Source: Tieghemostelium lacteum | Lineage: Eukaryota; Evosea; Eumycetozoa; Dictyosteliales; Raperosteliaceae | Assembly: GCA_001606155.1 (NCBI GenBank) | Contig: LODT01000034.1 | Span: forward strand, 62,001-126,000 | DNA length: 64,000 nt | Reading direction: 5' to 3' | In this document: positions 1 through 10,715 of the stretch, piece after piece | Position numbering within the stretch: the stretch's first letter is position 1 | Layout of the letters: each line of letters begins with the position of its first letter | Position numbers and translations under genes: made by a program | Notes under the pieces: generated by a model | What the model saw: the letters and a program-made list of their open reading frames with translations, nothing else | Told to the model about the DNA's origin: nothing | The model's database searches: none

Positions 1-1961
1 TTAATGAGAATCAACATCCAATATTGGTGGACCAAAAACCTGAGAGAATTGAAAAACAACAACAACAACAGCAGCAGTCAACACTTAGATCTTCTATTGA
101 TGATTTGAATTCAAGTAATAATAGTATTATTGGTAGAGGTGATATAAATAATAATAGTAGTAGTAGTAGTAGTAATGATAATAATAGTAGTAGTACTAGT
201 AATGATAATCATAATAGTAATTCACCAATATTTAAAAAATATTCAACTTTAATTGGTAAGGCTGGTGGTGAAGGCATATCCATATACAGTTTAGCAATAA
301 ATAGAGATGCTTCATTGGTACTTTCTGGTAGTACAGAAAGAGATATTAGAGCATGGGATTGTAAATCTGGTCAAAAGATATTTAAACTGAAAGGACATAC
401 TGATAATATCAGGTCAATATTGATAAGTGAGGACCAGAGTAGATGTCTATCTGCTAGTAGTGATGGTACTGTTAGACTTTGGGATATGGGTCAGAGACAA
501 TGTTTACATGTCTTTGAGGATGTGCACAGTGATTCAGTGTGGACTTTGGCAACGGATAGGTCCTTCACTTATTTCTATTCTGGAAGTAGAGATGGTGAGA
601 TTTATCGTACCGATTTATCAAATTTTCAGTCTACTAGAATTCTAAAAGACAATTCATCTATATTGAAGATTCTCAATAACACTGAGAGTGATAGTACTAT
701 TTGGTATTCAACTTCTGATTCTATAATTAGTAATTATTATATAAAGGAAAGGGAAGTTAAAATGGAAGATGAAGATGGTGATAGACTAGATAGAGAATAT
801 GAAGTTAGTAGTAACTATATAATCCCAGGTAGACCTGGTATTATTCAATATCAGATTTTGAATAATAAGACACAGATTCTTACAAAAGATACTGAAAAGA
901 ATGTTGAACTATGGGATATAACAAAAGGTGTGAGAATGGAGAATTATGGAGCTTCTGTGGATTTTGAAAAGAAATATGAAGAGATAAATCCAATGGTATC
1001 TATACCTAAATGGTTTTCAGTGGATACTAAAACTGGTCAGATATTTGTTATTCTAGAACCACCTCAATGTTATCAAGCTGATTGCTACCAAGAGAATATT
1101 GGTTTACAATTAGAGAGTAATGTGATTTGTGTAAATATTGGTGAAATGATGGTAGCTTCACTGTTTAGTCACTATTTGGAGAAGAATAAGCAATTGACAT
1201 GTTCTGTTAATACTCCATTTGAACTTCCAAAGTCCACTGAAATTTTGATTTATGAGAATCCAAATGCCATTAAATATCGATGTAGATTGGATTCTTTTAA
1301 GGGTAGTGAACCACTCTTTGAAATTATTCCTCAATGGGTTTGTGAGCTCTTTGAGAGTGCTAATGGTAGTAGTATTGGTGGTTCAACTACCAGTAGCACC
1401 AGCACACAGAACAATAACAGCAATGCAAATAAGAGAACTAAACATCAAATTAAAGTGGCATTAGTACCCAACTATTGTGAAGGTAAATTAAAACATCAAA
1501 CAAATACAACATCAACTATAGCCTCTTGGGTACCAATTAGAAAACTCTGTCACATGCTTGCACATTCCTATAAAATTGATACTTTTGATATACCCCCTGA
1601 AGAATATCTGGAGGTATTATGTAATTCTAAAGTACTCTCATTAAATCTTAGTATTGCCACTATAAAAACTTTTCTATGGAAGAATTTAGATCAAGAATTA
1701 ACGCTTCATTATCAAATTAAACCAAAATATCTAAATAATAGTGAAATTGTAAAATATCTATCATCTCATAAGAAACAAGATAATTTGAATAATAATAACA
1801 GTAGTAGTCCATCTATTTCATCAGTTTCTAATAATAGTCCAAAATTAAAATCTAATAGTAAACAAGAGAATAATGATGATTTGGCAACTACTACTAATAA
1901 TAATAATTTCCAAAAACAAAGTTCACACAGTTCTATGGTATATTCAAATATTAATAAATAA
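1..1961 (+). CDS. wdr48: WDR48/UAF1-like WD40 protein, N-terminus outside window
   Basis: The frame is open from base 3, so the 5' end is missing and no true start is visible. WDR48 (UAF1) is the WD40 cofactor that activates the deubiquitinases USP1, USP12 and USP46. After Gln- and Asn/Ser-rich tracts, the protein follows human WDR48 closely: SGSTERDIRAWD, LKGHTDNIRSILI, SSDGTVRLWD, ILTKDTEKNVELWD and IPKWFSVDTKTGQIF all have direct counterparts. The C-terminal region (about the last 150 residues before the Asn/Ser tail) matches the ubiquitin-like WDR48 C-terminal domain, ending in FLWKNLDQELTLHYQ. Human WDR48 has further WD repeats before this point, which would lie upstream of the window. 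The tail after the domain is low-complexity Ser/Asn and not conserved. Confidence 0.93.
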   Translation, partial: NENQHPILVDQKPERIEKQQQQQQQSTLRSSIDDLNSSNNSIIGRGDINNNSSSSSSNDNNSSSTSNDNHNSNSPIFKKYSTLIGKAGGEGISIYSLAINRDASLVLSGSTERDIRAWDCKSGQKIFKLKGHTDNIRSILISEDQSRCLSASSDGTVRLWDMGQRQCLHVFEDVHSDSVWTLATDRSFTYFYSGSRDGEIYRTDLSNFQSTRILKDNSSILKILNNTESDSTIWYSTSDSIISNYYIKEREVKMEDEDGDRLDREYEVSSNYIIPGRPGIIQYQILNNKTQILTKDTEKNVELWDITKGVRMENYGASVDFEKKYEEINPMVSIPKWFSVDTKTGQIFVILEPPQCYQADCYQENIGLQLESNVICVNIGEMMVASLFSHYLEKNKQLTCSVNTPFELPKSTEILIYENPNAIKYRCRLDSFKGSEPLFEIIPQWVCELFESANGSSIGGSTTSSTSTQNNNSNANKRTKHQIKVALVPNYCEGKLKHQTNTTSTIASWVPIRKLCHMLAHSYKIDTFDIPPEEYLEVLCNSKVLSLNLSIATIKTFLWKNLDQELTLHYQIKPKYLNNSEIVKYLSSHKKQDNLNNNNSSSPSISSVSNNSPKLKSNSKQENNDDLATTTNNNNFQKQSSHSSMVYSNINK

Positions 1962-2048
1962 ATAATTATTATTTTAGTTAGAAAAATCTAATATATAATT
2001 ATAAATTCTCTTTTTTTCTTGTAAAGATTTATTAGGGTCATATGACCA

Positions 2049-2460
2049 TTAGGATATGGCAATTTTAATTTCTCTAACTTCTTTTTCAACATTTTGAATT
2101 GAAATGGATAATGAACGTAAAATGTTAATGTTTCTCTCATTTGAATGATTAATTTCATTATTCAATTCACCAACTAGAGAAAATAGAATTAAAAAAGCAC
2201 AGAGTAATACACCACCAAGTGCCAAAGATAGCGTCCATTGTTGATTCTCTGTTGTAAATATATGTGTTAAAAGTATAATTATATATACCAATGATATATA
2301 AATATATTTTTTGCTATTTTTAATTGTATATATTAATTAATATTTATAATAATTTGAATAATTATCAAAACAATGATGGTTCGTGTGTGAATAAAAAATA
2401 ATTTACAAAAATGAATATACAGATCTAGGTTACTTGGTTATTTATTCTATATTACAACAT
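2049..2460 (-). CDS. Tentative small membrane protein, about 89 aa, two exons
   Basis: The main exon (2049-2313, minus) encodes hydrophobic stretches (YIIILLTHIF and LSLALGGVLLCAFLILFSLV) followed by a charged, probably coiled tail ending VEKEVREIKIAIS. It contains no in-frame ATG, so a spliced start is needed. A fitting one is a 5-nt first coding exon, ATG TT at 2456-2460, with donor GTAATA and acceptor ATAG at 2314-2317; the phases match and give an N-terminus MFKKYIYIS. This start lies only 17 bp after the stop codon of the actin gene on the same strand, which is unusually tight and lowers confidence. I do not recognise the family. Alternatively the exon is a relic. Confidence 0.35.
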
Positions 2461-2477
2461 TGGATGTACAGTTCAAT

Positions 2478-3772
2478 TTAAAATCTTTTTCCAAATTTAT
2501 TAATAGCATATGGACCATATTCATCATACATTTCTTTTGATATCCATTTCTATATGATTTTAATAAATATTAATGTTAGTAACATTGCTATATTAGTGAG
2601 GTGTAAATATATGTTTTAAATAGTTACACTTTGAAAAGTTGATAAACTTGCTAAAATTGAACCACCAATCCATGTTGAGAATTTTCTTTCTGGTGGTGAT
2701 ACGACTTTTACATCAGCTTGTAATGGTGCAAGGTTTTTTAGTTCTTTTAGAAGTCTTTTATCAAAATCAGTGTTATAAGTACCGCCACCAGATACAACTA
2801 TATTACTGTAGAGTTCAGGTCTTGTATCTATATCACTTGCTAATATAGAGTCAAATACTAACTGATGAACACCCATACCACTATATGAGTTTACGTCAAA
2901 ACCCATTTCAGAAGGTTTGAAAAACAATTCAGATGCTCTATATCTTTCACTGTCTACTAATATAGTATTACCATCAACTAATTCAAATACTTTTTCATTT
3001 CTATTTGAAGTACTACTAATTTCAATTTCAGCATCGTAATCTACAGCTGTATAGCATAGTTTCTCTTTAAGATCTCTTACTAATTCCATTTCATTTGACA
3101 TTGCAAATGAGTAACCACGTTCAGTTAACATTTTTGCTAGATAATTTGTTACGTTTCTGCCACCTAAATTCACTCTACGAACTGCACTGGTGCTTACATA
3201 CCCATTAATCATAGGTACAACTGAAGTTACACCATCACCAACACTCAGCATCAAACCACTTATTCTTCCACTAGAGTACATTGACAGTACACCATCAACT
3301 TCTAAATTCATTGCTGGCACTGAAAATGTCTCAAAAAGGACTTGAGTAAGTTTCTCTCTGTTTGAAGTAGGGTTAATAGGTGGTTCACATAAAAGCGTAG
3401 GATGTTCTTCAGGTGCTACTCTAAGTTCATTATAAAATGTGTGATGTAATATACATTCAAAATCATCCCAATTCACAACTACACCACTATCCATTGGATA
3501 CTTTAGTGATAATATACCTCTTTGACTCTGAGCTTCATCACCTACATATTTCTCTTTTCTACCACACCCAACCATTGTCATTGAAAATTTAGGTCTTCCT
3601 AATATATTCTATTTATATTGATTATCAGGTGTTATTGTTATTGATTGCATATGACATTATTCACACAAATACAAACATCAAATAATGATCTAGGTGCATC
3701 ATCACCTGCAAAACCAGCTTTTAATTTACCAGATCCTAAATCAATTACCAATGCTTGTATCTCATCTGCCAT
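2478..3772 (-). CDS. Divergent actin (382 aa) lacking canonical ATPase residues
   Basis: Three exons fit actin without gaps at the splice joins: 3677-3772 (32 codons, [20 protein letters not shown]), 2628-3608 and 2478-2549 ([17 protein letters not shown], stop). Introns are GT-AG and all phase 0. Actin landmarks: [53 protein letters not shown] and the C-terminal WISK. Conventional actin ends HRKCF; this ends NKFGKRF. In muscle-actin numbering, Gln137 is replaced by Asp (context [14 protein letters not shown]), Asp154 by Ser and His161 by Ser (context [12 protein letters not shown]). These positions line the nucleotide cleft and position the attacking water. Asp11 is kept. I infer an unconventional actin that may bind nucleotide but hydrolyse it poorly. 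It is not a recognised Arp class, because it lacks Arp-specific insertions. Confidence 0.88.
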
Positions 3773-4009
3773 TCTCAAAACCTAAATAAATTCTTGATGC
3801 TAAAACAAATCTTTTAAAAATGTAAACATGAAAAATTAATCATTTTCAATTCCTAAATATCTCTAATTTTTATTTTGAGTTTAACAATATGGTGTAAACA
3901 AAATTAACAATTCATCTGTAAATATTTAAATTTCCTATTTTGATATTCAATACAATTAAAATTATTAAATTTAATTTTTAGTCATAAGTATATTTAATTA
4001 ATAATCCAT

Positions 4010-5617
4010 ATGGATAGTGAAAAACAAAAAAGTAAATTAAAGATTGATACTCACATTATATATCTAATAAATTTTAATTAACTTTGATATGTTAAAGGTT
4101 GTTATTACTTGTTTTGGAAAAATTTAAATTCACATAAATTAAATGATAACAAATTTATAAATCAAGATAGAGTAGTTGATTTTAAAATTACATTTTTTAA
4201 TAGTAATATATTTGAACAAATTTTATACCAGAGACAATGTTATAAAGAGATATTTACAATTATAAGTCAACAGCAAACATCAGAATTTAGAACTAAATTT
4301 ATGATTGATGGTAATAATGGTATTGGTAAATCAATGTTTTTTTTCTATATTCTATTTAAATTGGCTATGGATAAATCTGTAGTTTACCAAACTTCAAAAG
4401 ATCCACATAACTACATTTACTTTTATATTAAAAATGGACATTCTAAAGTTGATATTGGTGCATCTAGTCAAGTTTATCAATTTATATCAAGCAAATGGCC
4501 AAATGGTGATGATAAAGTTTGGTATATTTGTGATGAAGTTCAACCTGCTGAAGTTGGGCTTAGAACTGTATTAATAACATCCAATAATAATAAAGAGTGT
4601 AGATATTTTAGTAGATTTAATCCAACACCACGTCAATTGATTATGCCAGTTTGGTCAGAACTGGAGTTAATAGAGTCAGTAAGTTTACTGAAAAAACAGG
4701 ATATACTATCCAATGATCAAATTCAGAAATCATTTGAGATATGGGGTGGAATTCCCAGAATGATATTTCAAAATTTACCATGGTCTAAATTAGTAATGGA
4801 TATTGAGAAATCTAGTAATTCTATTGATTTACAAGATATAATACTCCACCAAAAAGTTGATGTAAAGTTTCAGTTTAGTGGATTGATATTTGCATCACCT
4901 TTAGTTATGGAACTAATGATTTATAAGTATCTTTATAAATTACCTATACCATATAATGCAATAATTCAAAATGATAGTATACAAAACCAAATCTATCAGA
5001 GTTTTGCAACTAAGATTTTAGTAGCTGGTTTACATCGACATATAAGTCATGGAAGTAAAGTTAAAACCTTACATCAATTTCAAGATGTTGTGGTATTTAA
5101 TAACATTGATGAATGTAATCAAGAAGATAAACTCTATATTCCAAAACATTGGAAATCACACCCACAAATCATTGCACTATCAACACCCACAATTTCATCG
5201 TCGTCCAGTCATAGTAAAAAAAGAGTTTCAAAAATCTATTTAATAGATACCCACAATGTAAACTATGAAAATGATCTTAACCAGTACTTAAAACAGTTTA
5301 CTGTTTTTGGAGCTAATATTAAATGTTTAGCAATTCACATTACAACCAATGAAAAACTTTATGGATATCAAAAAAAACAAATTAAAAAAAGTAAACAGCA
5401 ACATGCTGTTGATGCTTCTAATGAAACCGTTACATGTTCTTCAATTGTAAAATCATTATTTAAAAGAAAACCACTTCAACCTAGGTTACAAAGTATGGAA
5501 ATGTTTGAAAATCAATCTAGTAACAGTCTAATTCATCAATATTACCTTTACCTACCATTTCCAAGTCAAGTAGATCTCCTAAAATTTAAACCATTACTAT
5601 CAATTGATAATGAATGA
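4010..5617 (+). CDS. Crinkler/RHS-type P-loop NTPase protein
   Basis: The large exon starts at 4098; its frame has no usable ATG. A short first exon 4010-4031 (MDSEKQK) with donor GTAAAT and acceptor AAAG at 4097 joins in phase and gives about 514 aa; the AAG acceptor is atypical, so the start is tentative. A Walker A motif sits in IDGNNGIGKSMFFFYIL, a Walker B-like strand in VWYICDEVQP, followed by the family-typical segment FEIWGGIPRMIF. This layout is that of the ATPase domain of Crinkler (CRN) and RHS proteins found in oomycetes, kinetoplastids and some amoebae. The region after residue about 350 may be the usual restriction-nuclease-like effector domain, but I cannot see decisive catalytic motifs. 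It looks intact. It is divergent from the actin gene over a 237-bp AT-rich promoter interval. Confidence 0.68.
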
Positions 5618-5801
5618 ACAGACTAGATTCAATTTATAATAATCAACAATTTTATAAAAAAAAAACAATCATTATACAATTTAATTAAGATAGATGAGTT
5701 TATTTTTCCACATTGAATAAAATTAGCTAATTTTATACAGATTCATTTTAACCATTCATCTCTTTTTTTAAAAATTTCTAAACTGTTTATAAAAATTTTC
5801 A

Positions 5802-7089
5802 ATGAAATCATTATCAATATTAGTCCCACTTCTTTACAAGCCACCGTATACTAGATTTTATTGTAACAAAAGTGTAGAAATGAAGAGGTATCTTTCAGAC
5901 TACATTGATAGTAATGTTGTAGGATTATACAATAATTCTCAATTGTCAAAAGACATTAATCAATACAATAATCTAAAATTAAAATATACATTTAAAGAAT
6001 ACCCAACACAATTGTCACCCAGAATCTACACCTCTTTTAATGAACTAGATCAAGATAGTAACAATTCACTAGATGAAGATATTTTAAAAATTATAATTTC
6101 ACCAGAACATCTTCATAGATCAATAGAGGAATCAAATGACAAAAACAATAATAATAATAATAATAATAATGATACAACCACTACTACTTCATTTAATATT
6201 GAAAAATACTTTCAGAGTCTAAAGACACAATTGTTTGGTAGAGATCTAATGTACAGTGTAAAACTTACAAGTACACAAAGTTTGATGATGAAATATTTAG
6301 AATTTACAGAACAACAGGGTTTAGTGATAACATGTGATCAACAGTCTGGTGGTAGAGGTCGTGGTCAGAATAAATGGGAATCACCAATTGGATGCCTATT
6401 ATTTTCATATAAATGTAAATTAACACAAGGTACATTATTACCATTCTTACAGTATATAGCTGGAATTGCAATGATTAGAGCTCTTAAAGATCTTCCACAA
6501 ACTAAACAGTTACCTGAAGGTACCATTCAATTAAAATGGCCAAATGATATCTACACTAAAGATGGTATTAAAATTGGTGGTATTCTATGTCAATCCAATT
6601 ATTTTAATAGTACTTTTGATGTAGTTATTGGTATTGGTATAAATGTTGCAAATGATGAACCAACACTATCTCTAAATCAGTTACTTAGAAAACATAATAT
6701 ACAATCCTATATAACTAGAGATGATCTCCTCTCCAATTACTTTAATCATTTTGAAAAAATCTATATTCAATTCCTTCAACATGGTTTTAAACCATTCCAT
6801 TCTGAATATCTATCCAATTGGATTCATCAGTATGTATAAACATAAAATTCATACTCAATTTATATATACTAATTTAATAATAATTTTAAAATTATACAGA
6901 AATCAAGTTGTTTTAATTAAAGAAACTAATCAATATGTTAAAGTTGTTGGATTAACAGATGAAGGTTATTTAAAGGCAATTGAATGTAGTTCTGATGGAA
7001 AAGTATTTGATGAAACTAAAGTACATTCATTATATCCTGATGGTACTTCATTTGATTTTAAAAATAGTTTAATATTACCAAAGAAATAA
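5802..7089 (+). CDS. hlcs: Biotin--protein ligase (holocarboxylase synthetase)
   Basis: Attaches biotin to the conserved lysine of biotin-dependent carboxylases using ATP. Two exons: 5802-6829 and 6900-7089, donor GTATGT, acceptor ACAG; phase 2 joins to give IHQNQVVLIK and a total of 405 aa. The catalytic BPL/LplA core begins near residue 145: GGRGRGQNKWESP is the biotinyl-AMP loop (BirA GRGRRG counterpart), then LKWPNDIY, IKIGGILCQ and VVIGIGINV. The second exon is the small C-terminal SH3-like cap. The N-terminal 140 residues are poorly conserved with an Asn run, much shorter than the animal enzyme's N-terminal region. The first residues (hydrophobic and basic, few acidic) could act as a mitochondrial leader, with a downstream Met27 giving a cytosolic form; that is inference. 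Confidence 0.92.
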
Positions 7090-7117
7090 TAAAATTAATT
7101 TATTATTATTAGTTTTT

Positions 7118-9810
7118 TTAATGTTGATATTTTAATTGTAAAATATAATTATCTTTGATTTTCAAGAGGAATTCTTGAATTTGAGATTGAGTGAAATAAC
7201 TAAACCATCTAAATTTGTTATCTACTAGATGATTGGCAATGGAAATGGATTTATGCAATTGATTGATATTAGTATAGACAAAAAACAACTGATTAAACAG
7301 TTGTGGTACCAGTTTCTTTTTGATTTGTTCAATTTTTGGTTCTTTTGGAAACTCTAGCCATTGTGATTTGATGATACTCTTGGTTGCATGAACAGCCTTC
7401 TCACCGAGATCTTGATTGATTCTATCCCAATTTTGGAATTCAGCTTCATAAGATTTAATAGCACGTTCATAGACTAAATGGTGACTGTAAGGTACTGGTT
7501 GATGTGGTGACTGTTGTTGAGGTGGTTTCAAATCTAATGGAGTAGGTTTCTTTGAGAAATGTTGAAGGTATTGGTATATACGTTCATGTGCCTCCAAATA
7601 AATCTTATAGTCATTATATTCTCTAATAATGTCGGAAGTTTGTTCATGTTGACTTCCATCTAATGCCTTTGGAATAAAGTCATTAGATAGCTGACTAACT
7701 GCCATCTCAACTGCTGCCATTTTATCTTGTTGAAGGAAATCTCTAACCAATTGATTACTATGTACAATAGCTTCAATCAATAGATTCTTTTCATGTGTCA
7801 ACCATACTATAGATCTAATCTTATTCTGGTCATCTTCAGATACATAATGTGGATCTTGAACATTAGTTGCAGTAGTAGTACCACTAGCATTAGAGGTCTT
7901 ATGAGATAAAGCAACTATAGATCTAGCAATATCTTGAGTATTTAAACCAAACTGATCGGCCAATTCCAATAAGAGAACTCTTTGTCTTTCATCATGAATC
8001 TTTACCAAGAATTCAGAGTAAACTTTAATTCTAAGATCAGCATTCACCAATAAACTTGTATAGAATGCTACCAATTGATTTTGATTACTTTCAATCAAAT
8101 GTCTAATATATTGACAAACCAATAGATCTTCAGGACTACCAATAGATCTACTATTAACAGAAGTTCTAGTTCTATAGAATATAATTAAATGCACTGAAAA
8201 TCTAAGTAAATCTACATTTTCACTGGAAGTGGATTGGAATTTAAGTAGAGTTTCCATAAGTAGATCATATTGATCATTGATAATCAACTCTTGTATAATG
8301 TGATATGGTTTCTTACTCTGTGACTTAATCTCGGTATTTGAGTTAGTTTTTAGACTGTTTAGAACTTCCAATGCTGTATTAGGTTGTGGTTCTCTAAGAT
8401 CATAAGGTCCATCTTCCTCCTGAGCAATCTCAGATCTATATGGATAAAGTTCCTGATAGATCCTATAGTGATAAATAGTCTTTAAATGTGACCATAAATA
8501 GTCATACCATGTAACAGATACATTTAAAAGTGGTTCTAAATTACCACATAATGAACCATATATAGCTCTCTCATAGATATTTCTAGCACGTTCTGATAAA
8601 TGTTGACAATTGGATCTCCATAGATTATTAAATGGGTTACCTTGAAAATTCAGGGACTGTTGATAGTTACTAGGTTGGAATCCAATAAATGTCTGTGCTC
8701 TCCATGATTGTCCCATATCAACACACAATGCAGAAGCACCTTCAATATCACCAGCTCTAACTAAACTCCAAACAGCCTGTAGAAAATGATTTTCAGAACG
8801 TTCATCATGTTCATCCAACTCAGCATTCAATCTACCCATTGCATCTGCATCCAATTCCCAAACTAATTTTCTCTTATCACTTCCGTTGTTTTGTTGTTTT
8901 TGTTCTAATGCTTTTCTGGTATACTCCATTAATTGTAAACCACTATCAATACCAACTTCAATTGACATTGCTTGTAACCAATCTAAAAGTATCTTAATTT
9001 CATGTAAAATCTGATTCTGATCCAATAGTTGTTTTAAAACTGTTGTTTGATCTACTGATTGTGATTGATTATCAATTGACATTTTCTGTTTTTCTTTTAT
9101 ATCAATATCTCTATATTCGTATAATTTAGATACCAAATCCCAAGTATCATATTCCAATTTAAATGATTCCATTTGTTTTTCAAGTTGATTCTTATTTGGT
9201 AAAAAAAATGATCTATCTAATGATCCTTTTAAAATTGATAATCTATAATATACTATATTAGTATACTATCATTGTATATACCATTTCTTAATTTTAATAC
9301 TTACTTTGTTTTTGAAAGAGCTCTCATTCTTTTTGATATATTTAAAAATGTTTTTTGTTGTTGTTGTTGTTGTTGTTTACTAATTTCTACATAGAAACCA
9401 CCAATTATCTGATAATATGCATCATCATCTGATTGATTGAATATTTCATTTCTAAAGATTTCTTCACGAAATTCACCTTCATTATCAATGAAAGATCCAC
9501 TAGTTGTAGAATTAAAACTATCATTATTCTGACTATCATCGTTATAGTCACTGTTATTATGGTTATCAGATGGAAACATTTCATTATCAATATCAAAATA
9601 GGTATTCTTATTTGAAGATACTTCACTAGATCCAAATGAGAAACTACCTTTATTACTAGTATTTTCAGATACCGATTTTCTACCAAATACAGTTGATGAA
9701 TAACTATTATTATTACTACTATTGTTATTATTATCAAAATCATCTTGATCCATGGAATCCATTAGATCAGATTCATCATTTGTATTATCCCATGTGTATC
9801 CTTTTGACAT
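7118..9810 (-). CDS. nup107: Nuclear pore protein NUP107 (Nup84 family), 876 aa
   Basis: Structural alpha-solenoid subunit of the Y-shaped (Nup107-160) scaffold of the nuclear pore. Exon 1 is 9305-9810 and exon 2 is 7118-9242; donor GTAAGT and acceptor ATAG join phase 2 to give SKTKLSILKGSL. Exon 1 encodes an acidic Asn/Ser-rich N-terminus with a Gln run (CAA repeats near 9354-9377). Exon 2 carries the conserved core: AVWSLVRAGDIEGASALCVD, GQSWRAQTFIGF, NIYERAIYGSLCGNL and TWYDYLWSHLK, which match NUP107 positions in animals and yeast Nup84. Total length is close to human NUP107 (925 aa). The two exons look like separate reading frames only because of the 62-bp intron. Confidence 0.93.
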
Positions 9811-10715
9811 TGTTTATTGATCCTCAAAAAACAACTAAAAACTCAAAAAAAAAGCTCAAAACTTTTATAAAAAATTCAAATATTTGAAATTCAAACAAAT
9901 AATTATAATTCAATTATTTGCTACTAATTATTTATTTGAAATTATTCTAATTTTTTTTCTTTATACAAAAAAATTAATTAATCAGATGAAATTAGATTTT
10001 CACTATTTAATATTATACAAAAAGATAAAGAATTCTGGTTGTTTGGATTAAAAAAAACCCAAACACACTATCCAATTAATCACAAAACATCTTCACCGAC
10101 AACAAATTAGAACCCACCCCTTAAAAACAATAATTTATGGTGGATTTAAATGATATTTACACTACAAGCAATGATTGTTACAATCACAAGCAATTAGATT
10201 CAGAGATATTTACTCAATTTTATTTTTTTTTTTCATTATTTATTTTTTTGTGCATTTTGATTTATTGGGGAGGTGACTTTCAAATAATAGAGATGTACTT
10301 TTTTTGAATTTCTTTGTTGGGCATTTTCCCTCTTTTGATTTTCAAGAAAAATATCAAGTCAATAAATGTCACTCTACAAAAGTGTTATTTTCAAAGTTTG
10401 ATGAATAAATCTTTTTCAAAAAGTCTCTCCACCCACACACTGTTATCCACATAAAATTTGTCATTCGTATTCTCTCTATACATTCTTTATTTTGTATTAT
10501 TACAAATAAATAAAATAGGCGATCACTACATGTTTATTCATTTATGACACTGGCTTTCCTCAACAATATAATACACTAAAAAAAAAACAAACAATATACA
10601 TTTAAAATTTAAAGTTTAACTTAAAAAAACTATAGAGATATTAATTGTAGATCACACCCTAAATATACATAGTACAAAAAAAAAAAAAATATTATAGGAA
10701 CTAAAAAAGACTTAA
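9811..10715. promoter_or_regulatory. Divergent promoter region between NUP107 and the FG-GAP gene
   Basis: About 900 bp of A/T-rich DNA with long T or A runs and no reading frame of note. It holds the start regions of both flanking genes. Three C/CA-rich islands stand out against the background: CCCAAACACAC near 10059, GAACCCACCCC near 10110 and CCACCCACACAC near 10431. In D. discoideum, CA/GT-rich boxes of this sort bind the developmental regulator GBF; whether these do is untested inference. Confidence 0.4.

Noticed and set aside
6721-7089. Separate 122-codon gene after the biotin ligase
   Set aside because: Its second half is the spliced C-terminal cap of the biotin ligase; the first half is out-of-frame sequence of the ligase exon and intron.
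9301-9810. Separate Asn/Gln-rich gene of 169 codons
   Set aside because: It ends at a GTAAGT donor in phase with the NUP107 main exon, 62 bp away; it is exon 1 of NUP107.
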